In this document: piece by piece, positions 44,311 through 52,165 of the stretch | How positions within the stretch are numbered: position 1 is the stretch's first letter | Layout of the letters: each line of letters begins with the position of its first letter | Source: Planctomycetota bacterium | GTDB lineage: Bacteria > Planctomycetota > Planctomycetia > Pirellulales > PLA5 | NCBI GenBank assembly: GCA_003576845.1 | Contig: QEVJ01000050.1 | Coordinates: 1-64,000, forward strand | DNA: 64,000 bases | Reading direction: 5' to 3' | Translations under genes and position numbers: made by a program | The notes under the pieces: generated by a model | The model's database searches: none | Seen by the model: the letters and a program-made list of their open reading frames with translations, nothing else | Told to the model about the DNA's origin: nothing

Positions 44311-45729
44311 ATGGCCAGCAACGTTCTTGAGCCGCGCGTCGCCGATCCGATGGCGGAGCTCAATAAGTACGATTTTCGCACCGAGAACAAGCCGGTGTTC
44401 AAGGCCCGCAAGGGCATCGACCGGGAGATCGTTGCGCAGATTTCCGAGATGAAAAACGAGCCGGCGTGGATGCGCGATTTCCGGCTCAAGTCGCTGGAAA
44501 TCTTCGAGTCGAAGCCGCTGCCGAAGTGGGGTGGCGGCGTCGATGCGATTCACTTTCAGGACATCTACTATTACCTCAAGCCGACCGAGCATCAGGGCAA
44601 GTCGTGGGACGACGTGCCCGAGGATATCAAGCGGACGTTCGACCGGCTGGGGATTCCCGAGGCGGAAAAGAAGTATCTCGCCGGCGTGAAGGCGCAGTTC
44701 GAGAGCGAAGTCGTGTACGGCTCGCTCGTCGAGGAGTTGTCGAAGCAGGGCGTGATCTTCACCGATACGGACACCGCGGTTCGCGAGCACGGCGACTTGC
44801 TGCGCGAGTATTTCGGGACGATCATTCCGCCGTCGGACAACAAGTTTGCCGCGCTAAACTCGGCCGTCTGGTCCGGCGGAAGCTTTATCTATGTGCCCAA
44901 GGGCGTGAAAGTCGAGTTTCCGCTTCAGGCGTATTTCCGGATCAATGCCGAGCAGATGGGGCAGTTCGAGCGGACGCTGATCATCGTCGACGAAGGCGCC
45001 GAGGTGCACTACGTCGAAGGCTGCACGGCGCCGATGTATTCGACGGAGAGCCTGCACTCGGCGGTGGTCGAGATCATCGTCAAGAAGCACGCCCGATGCC
45101 GGTACACGACGATTCAGAACTGGGCGAACAACATTTACAACCTCGTAACCAAGCGGGCGGTGGCCTACGAAAACGCGCTGATGGAGTGGATCGACGGTAA
45201 TCTCGGCAGCCGGCTGACGATGAAGTATCCGGCGGTGTACATGATGGAGCCGGGCGCTCGCGGCGAGATTCTATCGATCGCCTTCGCCTCGAACGGTCAA
45301 CATCAAGACGCGGGCGCCAAGGTCGTGCACTGTGCGCCGAACACGTCGAGCCGGATCGTGTCGAAGTCGATCTCGAAGAACGGCGGCCGGGCGAGCTATC
45401 GCGGGCTGGTGAAGGTCGAAAAGGGTGCGACGAACGTCAAGAGCAGCGTGGTTTGCGACGCCTTGATTCTCGATCCCAAAAGCCGCAGCGATACGTATCC
45501 GTATATCGAAATCGAAGAGCAAGACGTGCAGGTCGGCCACGAAGCGAGCGTGTCGCGGATCGGCGAGGAGCAGTTGTTCTATCTGACGAGCCGCGGGCTG
45601 TCCGAGGAGGAAGCCAGCACGATGATCGTCAGCGGGTTCATCGAGCCGCTGGTGAAGGAGTTGCCGATGGAGTACGCCGTGGAGATGAATCGATTGATTC
45701 AGTTGCAGATGGAAGGGACGGTTGGGTAA
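44311..45729 (+). CDS. sufB: Fe-S cluster assembly protein SufB
   Basis: The 472-residue protein has the SufB core: [113 protein letters not shown] and [60 protein letters not shown] holds the conserved cluster-ligand Cys. SufB with SufC and SufD forms the cytoplasmic scaffold. The ATG at 44311 matches the family start closely. Confidence 0.97.
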   Translation: MASNVLEPRVADPMAELNKYDFRTENKPVFKARKGIDREIVAQISEMKNEPAWMRDFRLKSLEIFESKPLPKWGGGVDAIHFQDIYYYLKPTEHQGKSWDDVPEDIKRTFDRLGIPEAEKKYLAGVKAQFESEVVYGSLVEELSKQGVIFTDTDTAVREHGDLLREYFGTIIPPSDNKFAALNSAVWSGGSFIYVPKGVKVEFPLQAYFRINAEQMGQFERTLIIVDEGAEVHYVEGCTAPMYSTESLHSAVVEIIVKKHARCRYTTIQNWANNIYNLVTKRAVAYENALMEWIDGNLGSRLTMKYPAVYMMEPGARGEILSIAFASNGQHQDAGAKVVHCAPNTSSRIVSKSISKNGGRASYRGLVKVEKGATNVKSSVVCDALILDPKSRSDTYPYIEIEEQDVQVGHEASVSRIGEEQLFYLTSRGLSEEEASTMIVSGFIEPLVKELPMEYAVEMNRLIQLQMEGTVG

Positions 45730-45775
45730 GGCTCAACGATCAAGGCTCAAATAAGGTTCAAGGCACAAGGTTTAG
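45728..45775. repeat. Heptamer array AAGGCTC-type after sufB
   Basis: Units AAGGCTC, AACGATC, AAGGCTC, AAATAAGGTTC, AAGGCAC, AAGGTTT begin over the sufB stop codon. AAGGCTCAAATAAGGTT is identical to the inverse of part of the array at 42511-42556. Confidence 0.88.
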
Positions 45776-45827
45776 GGACTGCTGGGCGAGACACCGCTGC
45801 ATTGAGCGATTGAAGTTGGGTGATTCC

Positions 45828-45947
45828 ATGACGACCGAACAGCTACAGAACGTGTAGGACCCTCAGCCGTTCCAGCCTTTTCAATTGCATATGGCGGATG
45901 GGCGAAGCATCGATGTGCCGCACCGTGAGTTCTTGGCGATGAATTAG
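45828..45947 (+). pseudogene. Decayed copy of the small suf-cluster hypothetical protein
   Basis: The frame reads MTTEQLQNV, a TAG stop (45855-45857), then DPQPFQPFQLHMADGRSIDVPHREFLAMN and another TAG (45945-45947). It aligns with the start of the intact gene 70 bases downstream (MRGDELKELLVRKPFVPLRLHMTDGTTFDIRHPDNLIVL). This is therefore a tandem duplicate broken by an early stop and lacking its C-terminal half. Confidence 0.75.
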
Positions 45948-46014
45948 CTCGCAGGCGAATGCGGTTGTAGATTGCGGGTACGGTCAGACTACTCCGGTGA
46001 AGGATCATTATGCT

Positions 46015-46257
46015 ATGCGCGGCGATGAACTCAAGGAATTGCTAGTCCGAAAGCCGTTTGTGCCGTTGCGCCTTCACATGACCGACGGTACCACCTTCGA
46101 CATTCGGCACCCCGACAATCTGATCGTTCTCAAGTCGAGAGTCGACATTGGCGTCGGCGTTGACGCACGAGGCGTGGTGGATCGAGTGGAGTATTGTTCT
46201 CTATTGCACGTGGTTCGCGTTGAAGAACTTCAGAGCGCGAGCGCCGAATTGAATTGA
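46015..46257 (+). CDS. Small planctomycete hypothetical protein in the suf cluster
   Basis: The 80-residue protein starts at ATG 46015, with AAGGA about 10 bases upstream; a GTG at 45997 is possible. The sequence PFVPLRLHMTDGTTFDIRHPDNLIVLKSRVDIGVGVDARGVVDRVEYCSLLHVVRVEELQ is a compact all-beta pattern shared by many short planctomycete proteins with the form QPFxPFRxxxTDGxxFxIRHP. The function is unknown. It ends 3 bases before sufD, so it is translated with the suf genes. Confidence 0.75.
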   Translation: MRGDELKELLVRKPFVPLRLHMTDGTTFDIRHPDNLIVLKSRVDIGVGVDARGVVDRVEYCSLLHVVRVEELQSASAELN

Positions 46258-46260
46258 ACG

Positions 46261-47589
46261 ATGGTGAATTCTTTGGCAATGCCGGTAGCCGCGCGAAGTT
46301 CGTTCAGTCAAGAAGCGTTTGACGCTTTTATCTCCGCGCGCGACGAGCCGCAGTGGTTGCTCGATTTGCGGCGGGAATGTTGGGAGGCGTTTCGTGCCTT
46401 GCCGATGCCGGGCAATAAGGACGAGGAATGGATGCGGACGGATATCCGCACGTTCCGCCTCGACAAGTTTGCCGTGCCGGGCGTACTTGCCGACGATGCG
46501 ATTGCTCCGCCCGCACAACTGACGCAAGGCGTCGAGCTAGCCGGCCAGGCGACGGCGGTCGACAGCCAGCCGCTTTCGTCGTGGCTCGATGGGCGTCTGA
46601 CGAAGCGCGGCGTGCTGTTCGGGAGTCTCGATTCGCTCGTCCGCACGCACGGCGACTTGCTGCGACCGCACTTGATGACGCGGGCCGTCGATCCGCGCAA
46701 AGACAAGTTCGCCGCGCTGCACGGCGCGTTCTGGACGGGCGGGTTCGCGCTGTACGTGCCCAAGGGCGTCGCCGTGGCCGAGCCGTTTCACATGCTCTCC
46801 GCACTGTCGGACGGCGCGGTCGATTTCGGACACGCGCTTGTGATTCTCGAAGACGGCGCGGATGCGACGGTGCTCGCCGAGACGGCCAGCGATGCCGAGA
46901 TGTCCGGCGGGTTGCACTGCGGGGCGATCGAGCTGATCGTCGGCCGCGGGGCGCGGCTGCGGTACGTGAACTTGCAGGATTGGGGCCGCGGCGTTTGGCA
47001 CTTTGCCCAGCAGAAGGCGCTCGTCGACCGCGATGCGAGCATTCAATGGACGATCGGCGCGCTCGGCTCGCGGTTGGCGAAGGTGAATCAGCATGTGGCG
47101 CTGGTCGGCGAAGGGGCGGACGCGCAGGTCAACGGCGTGATGTTCACCGAAGGCAAGCAGCACTTGTCGTATCACACGCTGCAACACCATCGGGCGGCGC
47201 ACTGTCGCAGCGACTTGTTGTACAAGGGCGGGTTGCAGGACAAGTCGCGGATCGTGTGGCGGGGGATGATCAAGGTCGACCCCGGCGCGCAGAAGACCGA
47301 CGGGTATCAACGCAACGACAACCTGATGCTCTCGGCCGACGCGCGGAGCGACTCGATTCCGGGTTTGGAGATCGAGGCCGACGACGTTCGCTGCACGCAC
47401 GGTTCGACGAGCGGTCGGGTGGACGAGGAACTGATCTACTACGCCCAAGCCCGGGGGCTGACGCGCAACGAAGCCGTGCGGCTAGTCGTCACGGGCTTCT
47501 TTCAGCAGGTGTTCGACCGGATCACGATCGAGAGCGTTCGCGAGGCGCTGGGGGAGGCGATTCGGCGGCGCGTTCGAGAAGTGGAATAG
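46261..47589 (+). CDS. sufD: Fe-S cluster assembly protein SufD
   Basis: The 442-residue protein has the SufD layout: an N-terminal helical part (FDAFISARDEPQWLLDLRRECWEAFRALPMPGNKDEEWMRTDI), then the beta-helix core with DKFAALHGAFWTGGFALYVPKGVAVAEPFHML, LQDWGRGVWHFAQQKALVDRDASIQWTIGALGSRLAKVNQHVALVGEGADAQVNGVMF and LQDKSRIVWRGMIKVDPGAQKTDGYQRNDNLMLS, and the HGSTSGRVDEELIYYAQARGL end. SufD pairs with SufB in the scaffold and helps iron entry. The ATG at 46261 follows the upstream stop by 3 bases, indicating coupling. Confidence 0.95.
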   Translation: MVNSLAMPVAARSSFSQEAFDAFISARDEPQWLLDLRRECWEAFRALPMPGNKDEEWMRTDIRTFRLDKFAVPGVLADDAIAPPAQLTQGVELAGQATAVDSQPLSSWLDGRLTKRGVLFGSLDSLVRTHGDLLRPHLMTRAVDPRKDKFAALHGAFWTGGFALYVPKGVAVAEPFHMLSALSDGAVDFGHALVILEDGADATVLAETASDAEMSGGLHCGAIELIVGRGARLRYVNLQDWGRGVWHFAQQKALVDRDASIQWTIGALGSRLAKVNQHVALVGEGADAQVNGVMFTEGKQHLSYHTLQHHRAAHCRSDLLYKGGLQDKSRIVWRGMIKVDPGAQKTDGYQRNDNLMLSADARSDSIPGLEIEADDVRCTHGSTSGRVDEELIYYAQARGLTRNEAVRLVVTGFFQQVFDRITIESVREALGEAIRRRVREVE

Positions 47590-47678
47590 GGATCGTGGGG
47601 CAGGAGAATGTTCGCCGACCGTCGTCGCGCAGTAATCGTTTGCCTCGGCTTGGTATCAAGATTGGATCGCTAGATCAC

Positions 47679-48002
47679 ATGTCCGACTTCGCTCCCGTCG
47701 CCCGGCTTTCTGAGATTCCCGACCCCGGCAAGATTCTGGCTGAGGTGGACGAGGAGCTTGTGGTGGTGATTCGCGTGGGCGATGCGGTATACTGCATCGA
47801 CGACGTTTGCACGCACGACGGCGGGCCGCTGTCGGAGGGCGAACTCGACGCGGCACGTTGCACGATCGCCTGCCCGCGCCACGGCGCCAAGTTCGACATC
47901 CGCGACGGGCGCGCCTTGACCATGCCGGCGACGAAGGCCACGCGGGCGCACGAAGCCAAGGTGGTCGACGGGCAAGTGCTCGTGCGGTTGAATGAATCGT
48001 AG
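47679..48002 (+). CDS. Rieske-type 2Fe-2S ferredoxin
   Basis: The 107-residue protein starts at ATG 47679 (MSDFAPVARLSEIPDPGKILAEVDEELVVVIRVGD). The Rieske cluster motif is complete: CTHDGGPLSEG and CPRHGAKFDI supply the two Cys and two His. Small Rieske ferredoxins of this kind often end suf operons in Planctomycetota and other bacteria and may deliver electrons for cluster assembly. A longer open frame running upstream belongs to another frame of sufD and is not coding. Confidence 0.93.
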   Translation: MSDFAPVARLSEIPDPGKILAEVDEELVVVIRVGDAVYCIDDVCTHDGGPLSEGELDAARCTIACPRHGAKFDIRDGRALTMPATKATRAHEAKVVDGQVLVRLNES

Positions 48003-48020
48003 CAGCAGGAGATCGCGATC

Positions 48021-48380
48021 GTGGACACTCCAACTCCCAGTCCCCAGCCCGCGGCCTCCGTCGCGCTCAGCGAAGACGCGGTCCGCGAAGCGCTCAAGCA
48101 GGTGGTCGACCCGGAATTGTTCGTGAACATCATCGACCTGGGCTTGGTGTACAACGTCGACATCGAGGCGCCGGACGCGGACGGCAAATCGCTGGTCAAG
48201 ATCGACATGACGATGACGAGTCCGGCGTGTCCGGCGGGTCCGCAATTGATCGCCAACAGCAAGCAGGCGGTGGGACGGATGGAGGGCGTGCGCGATGTCG
48301 AGGTCAAGCTGGTAATGGTCCCGCCGTGGACTCCGGACCGGATGACGGAAGAGGCGCGGGATCAGCTTGGCATTTTCTAG
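48021..48380 (+). CDS. SufT-like MIP18/DUF59 Fe-S maturation protein
   Basis: The 119-residue protein starts at GTG 48021, preceded by AGGAG eight bases upstream. The DUF59 core is EDAVREALKQVVDPELFVNIIDLGLVYNVDIE, then KIDMTMTSPACPAGPQLIANSKQAVGRMEGVRDVEVKLVMVPPWTPDRMTEEARDQLGIF. The DPE, the TSPACPAG Cys and the PPWTPDRM motif are the family hallmarks. SufT proteins help insert Fe-S clusters into target enzymes. It follows the Rieske gene by 18 bases and closes the cluster. No cysteine desulfurase (sufS) or sufE/sufU gene is found after it. Confidence 0.92.
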   Translation: MDTPTPSPQPAASVALSEDAVREALKQVVDPELFVNIIDLGLVYNVDIEAPDADGKSLVKIDMTMTSPACPAGPQLIANSKQAVGRMEGVRDVEVKLVMVPPWTPDRMTEEARDQLGIF

Positions 48381-48676
48381 GGATGCGTTTCCAGGCGGCT
48401 TTCTTTCGAGCGCGTCGCCGGTGCGGCGGGGGCGTTCGTGCCAGCGACAATGCGGAGTCCGCCGGCGCGAATCTTGCAGAAGCCTTGCGCCGCGGGTCCG
48501 CTTCGCTCCGCATCGACGTATTCCGCGAGAGTCCGTTCGAGCGGACGGTTGGCGAAGTCGGTTTGCCGGTATAATCTCCGGCGGCGGGGCACTTAGCCGA
48601 GGCATCGGTTTGCGGCGCCGTCGGCGAAAGGATTTGCCTCTTACATGTCCTCGACGGGAGACTTTGTGGTTAGCCG

Positions 48677-50041
48677 ATGAGTATCAGCGTTCTGGCCATT
48701 ATCGCCCTGATGGTTCTGCTCAATAGCTTGCTGGCGGCCTACGAGTTGGCGTTGGCATCGGCGCGCCCGGAACGGCTGCGGGCATTGGCGGCGCAACGCC
48801 GGCGCGGAGCGGCCGCCGCCGCATACATGAAGGAACGAATCGAGGGGAGTCTCGCGGTCGTCCAGCTTGGAATCACATTCGTCGGAGCGATTGCCGCGGC
48901 GACGGGCGGGGCGAACGCCGAGGAGCAAATCTCGCCCTGGATCATGCAGACGCTCGGGGTTCGCGAGGGCGTCGCCGACTTCATCTCGGTCGCGCTGTTG
49001 GTCGTGCCGCTGTCGGCCATCACGATCGTCGCCGGCGAGCTGATTCCGAAAGTGTTCGCGATCCGCAACGCGGAGTTCGTCTGCTTGGCGCTGAGCCCGG
49101 CGATGCGGGTGTTCGCGCTGGTCGCGTTTCCGATCGTGTGGGTGTTCGAGACGGTGACGAAGCTCGTCGTCGCAATCGGCTCGACGTTCGTGCCCGATCA
49201 TGCCCAGGGCGGCGACCGCCACACGGGTCTGCACGAGCTGCGGGCGCAAGTGAACCTGTTGCGGGCGAGCAAGGTGATCGGCCACGAGCAGGAGCAGATC
49301 ATCATTCAGGCCAGCCGGCTCTCCGACATGAAGGTCCGCGACATCATGCTGCCGGCGGAAGATATCGTGATGGTGCTGGCCGACGGGAGCCTGGCCGAGA
49401 ATCTCGTGATTGCGCATCTGGACTTGCACACGCGGTTTCCGGTGGCGGGGAAGAAGGGCGATCCGCAGTCGATCGTGGGCTACGTCACGTTCAAGGAAAT
49501 GATCCTCCTGGCGAAGACGCACCCGGAGAACCCGCAGATCGAGGAGATCACGCGGCCGCTCATCAGTTTGCCGGCGAATCTGACGGTAAGCGAAGCGCTA
49601 CGGCGAATGCTGGCCGAGCATTTGCACCTGGCGCTCGTGCGGGACGACGAAGATCGCGTGGTGGGCATGATTACGCAGGAAGACGTGTTCGAGGAATTGT
49701 TCGGCGACATCTTGGACGAGTTCGACCGGTTGCCGCGGCACATTGCGCCGTCTGGCCGGCAATGGATTCTCGGCGGGGGCGCGACGCTGGGACGGCTCCG
49801 CGACTTGCTCAAGCGGCCCACACTCGGCGGCGAGTTGAGCGAGACAACGACGGTTAACGATTGGCTGCACGGCGCGGCGGGTCGGCGGCTCCGCGGCGGC
49901 GACGTACTACAAATCGACGGCGCGTCGATCATCGTTCGCAAAGTGCGACGGCGGCAGGTTACGGAGGCCTTGTTGGACCCGAATCCGGCCGCGTCCGCGC
50001 CGACGAAAGCGGCCGAACCGCCGGCACGCACCACCGTGTAA
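48677..50041 (+). CDS. CNNM/CorC-HlyC-type membrane protein with CBS pair
   Basis: The 454-residue protein starts at ATG 48677. Residues about 1-195 are a DUF21 (CNNM) membrane domain with four helices (LNSLLAAYELALASARPERL, LGITFVGAIAAATGG, VVPLSAITIVAGELIPKVFAIRN). Two CBS domains follow (about 210-330: VRDIMLPAEDIVMVLADG and LALVRDDEDRVVGMITQEDVFEELFGDI), then a CorC_HlyC domain (QWILGGGATLGRLRDLL ... LHGAAGRRLRGGDVLQIDGASIIVRKV). Related proteins export Mg2+ or other divalent ions with regulation by ATP at the CBS pair. It appears monocistronic. The 296 bases before it hold nothing recognisable. Confidence 0.92.
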   Translation: MSISVLAIIALMVLLNSLLAAYELALASARPERLRALAAQRRRGAAAAAYMKERIEGSLAVVQLGITFVGAIAAATGGANAEEQISPWIMQTLGVREGVADFISVALLVVPLSAITIVAGELIPKVFAIRNAEFVCLALSPAMRVFALVAFPIVWVFETVTKLVVAIGSTFVPDHAQGGDRHTGLHELRAQVNLLRASKVIGHEQEQIIIQASRLSDMKVRDIMLPAEDIVMVLADGSLAENLVIAHLDLHTRFPVAGKKGDPQSIVGYVTFKEMILLAKTHPENPQIEEITRPLISLPANLTVSEALRRMLAEHLHLALVRDDEDRVVGMITQEDVFEELFGDILDEFDRLPRHIAPSGRQWILGGGATLGRLRDLLKRPTLGGELSETTTVNDWLHGAAGRRLRGGDVLQIDGASIIVRKVRRRQVTEALLDPNPAASAPTKAAEPPARTTV

Positions 50042-50258
50042 ACGGCGAGATTCGATGCCGGCCCCTCGGTGCGGGCCGAGCTTCACGATGTCGCCGCCAA
50101 GCGTCCGGCGCTACGGCGCGACCGGCGTGGCGGGTGGCCCTTGAGGATTGCGCGGTTGTGTGCCATCATCGTCGTGCGCGTTGCACGCACGCTGCATCCA
50201 ACCGCCACTTGCGATTCCTCACTCCCGCCTCATTTCCGCCTCTTGGCGGTCCTTCACC

Positions 50259-51506
50259 ATGAATTTCATCGAACGGAATGATCCCGAAGTCTGGGCGACG
50301 ATCGCAGCCGAAATGCACCGGCAGACGGACGGGCTGGAAATGATCGCGAGCGAGAACTACACCAGCCCGGCGGTCATGCAGGCGGTCGGGAGCGTGCTGA
50401 CGAACAAGTATGCCGAGGGCTATCCGGGGCGGCGGTATTACGGCGGGTGCGAGCACGTCGATGCGACGGAAAACATCGCCCGCGACCGGGCGAAGCAGCT
50501 CTTCGGCGCGGAGCATGTCAATGTCCAGCCGCACTCGGGCAGCCAGGCGAACATGGCCGTGTATGTGGCCGCGCTTCAGCCCGGCGATACCGTGCTGGGG
50601 CTCGATCTGGCCCACGGCGGACACTTGACGCATGGGATGAAGCTGAACATCTCGGGCGTTCTCTACCACTTCGTCAACTACGGCGTGACGCGGGACACGC
50701 ATCGGATCGACTTCGATCAGGTCGCGAGGCTCGCTCGCGAGCACAAGCCAAAGATGATCGTGGCGGGGGCGAGCGCGTATCCGCGGGAGATTCCGCACGG
50801 GCGGTTCGCCGAGATTGCCCGCGAGGTGGGAGCGAAGCTGTTCGTCGATATGGCGCATTACGCCGGTCTGGTCGCTGCCGGCTTGCACGACAACCCAGTG
50901 CCGGTGGCGGACTTCGTGACCACCACGACGCACAAGACGCTTCGCGGGCCGCGGGCGGGGATCACGATGTGCAAAGCGGAGTTTGCCAAGGACATCGACC
51001 GCAGCGTGTTTCCCGGTTTGCAAGGCGGGCCGCTGATGCACGTCATCGCTGGCAAGGCGGTGTGTTTCGGCGAGGCGCTGCGGCCGGAGTTCAAGGAGTA
51101 CGGCAAGCGGATCATCGCGAACGCCAAAGCGCTATCGGAAGCGTTGCTGTCCGGCGGGCTGCGGCTGGTAAGCGGCGGCACGGACAACCACTTGATGCTC
51201 GTCGACGTGACGCCGCTGGGCTTCGGCGGCAAGACGGCCGAGGCGGTACTCGATCGCTGCGGCATTACGGTCAACAAGAACATGATTCCCTACGACGAGC
51301 GAAAGCCGCTCGACCCGTCGGGCATTCGGATCGGCACGCCGGCGCTTTCGACCCGCGGCATGGGCGCGAGCGAAATGCAGCGGATCGGCGGTTGGATGCT
51401 AGCGGCGCTTAAAGCGGCGGAGGACGAGACGTTGCACAAGAAGATTCGCGGCGAGGTTTCGGAGTTGTGCAATCAATTCCCAGTGCCAGCGGCGGCGATT
51501 GGATAG
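50259..51506 (+). CDS. glyA: Serine hydroxymethyltransferase
   Basis: The 415-residue protein starts at ATG 50259 ([68 protein letters not shown]). The PLP lysine lies in [14 protein letters not shown], and [37 protein letters not shown] and [16 protein letters not shown] complete the family. It interconverts serine and glycine while charging tetrahydrofolate with a one-carbon unit in the cytoplasm. The upstream frame is open but non-homologous. The 217-base leader shows no tandem glycine riboswitch that I could recognise. Confidence 0.98.
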   Translation: MNFIERNDPEVWATIAAEMHRQTDGLEMIASENYTSPAVMQAVGSVLTNKYAEGYPGRRYYGGCEHVDATENIARDRAKQLFGAEHVNVQPHSGSQANMAVYVAALQPGDTVLGLDLAHGGHLTHGMKLNISGVLYHFVNYGVTRDTHRIDFDQVARLAREHKPKMIVAGASAYPREIPHGRFAEIAREVGAKLFVDMAHYAGLVAAGLHDNPVPVADFVTTTTHKTLRGPRAGITMCKAEFAKDIDRSVFPGLQGGPLMHVIAGKAVCFGEALRPEFKEYGKRIIANAKALSEALLSGGLRLVSGGTDNHLMLVDVTPLGFGGKTAEAVLDRCGITVNKNMIPYDERKPLDPSGIRIGTPALSTRGMGASEMQRIGGWMLAALKAAEDETLHKKIRGEVSELCNQFPVPAAAIG

Positions 51507-51535
51507 CGCGGTTCGATTGGTAAACCGAGAGAGTC

Positions 51536-52003
51536 ATGGGAAGCACATTCGTGACGTTCTCGCGCGAACTGTCTGTCGACATGATCGGCTTTTGGATGCG
51601 CGATTCCGTCTTGGAGCTGTGGTTGCGGCTATTGGCGCTGCACGTGCCCGAACCGCAAAGCAACGAGAATTCTGCACGTAGTTACATAATCCGAAACCAG
51701 TGGTTGCTGGCGTCGCTCGGGTGTTTCAACGGTTGCGTTCCACATGAGCTTGAAGAAGTGGCGGCCACGGCCGAAGGGCGGGGTATTCTGCGCGCTGCGG
51801 TCGGTTCGCTGCTGGCGGAACTTCGTTCGGCCCCACCGCATTTGAATCGTGCCGTACTCAACCTTCTCGGGATGCAGGGGCACTTCAACGAAGACTTCCC
51901 GACGGCAAGGCTCGTGGAGGTCGGCGTTGCCTTCGAAGACCTCCTCGACGGCAAGCTCACCTGTACGGTCGCGTCAACGGAATTCATGCCGGGCTGCCGT
52001 TAG
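51536..52003 (+). CDS. Hypothetical helical protein
   Basis: I do not recognise this 155-residue protein. It starts at ATG 51536 with a GAGAGAG stretch just upstream, 29 bases after glyA on the same strand. It is predominantly helical: DSVLELWLRLLALHVPEP, SARSYIIRNQWLLASLGCFNGCVPHELEEVA and AVGSLLAELRSAPPHLNRAVLNLLGMQG. It contains three Cys residues in the middle and end and no signal peptide or membrane helix. Its base composition is somewhat lower in GC than glyA. It could be read with glyA, but a shared role is not indicated. Confidence 0.6.
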   Translation: MGSTFVTFSRELSVDMIGFWMRDSVLELWLRLLALHVPEPQSNENSARSYIIRNQWLLASLGCFNGCVPHELEEVAATAEGRGILRAAVGSLLAELRSAPPHLNRAVLNLLGMQGHFNEDFPTARLVEVGVAFEDLLDGKLTCTVASTEFMPGCR

Positions 52004-52073
52004 CGAGCAACAATCTGCGCCGACGCGGCAAGCTGCGGTGTTGTCAAGCTCTGTTTTTTCTCACCCTTTATGT

Positions 52074-52091
52074 GCGTTTCACGTGAAACGC
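52074..52091. other. Candidate parS centromere site
   Basis: GCGTTTCACGTGAAACGC is a perfect 18-bp palindrome whose inner 14 bases, GTTTCACGTGAAAC, equal the core of the widely conserved ParB-binding parS site (TGTTTCACGTGAAACA). It lies in a 162-base gap between convergent genes, where a transcriptional operator would have no promoter to serve. Confidence 0.8.
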
Positions 52092-52165
52092 GCGAAGTTT
52101 TTGAGTCATCAAAAAGTCGCGCTGTGCCGATGGCGGGCGTTTTCCGTCGCGGCAGGACTGTTCCG

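Noticed and set aside
42511-45775. nuoB-sufC-sufB as a transposable unit because of the inverted AAGGCTC arms
   Set aside because: The arms share only a 17-bp identity, other heptamer elements lie inside, and sufB-sufC belong together in all suf operons; an operon with repeat-filled spacers is simpler.
46428-47660. Long plus-strand open frame that overlaps sufD and runs into the Rieske gene
   Set aside because: Over sufD it is Arg/Ala-rich and out of frame with a perfect SufD; only its final 107 codons, the Rieske protein, are real.
50042-50258. Glycine riboswitch before glyA
   Set aside because: The 217-base leader shows no pair of similar aptamer-like stems and no terminator, so nothing supports it.
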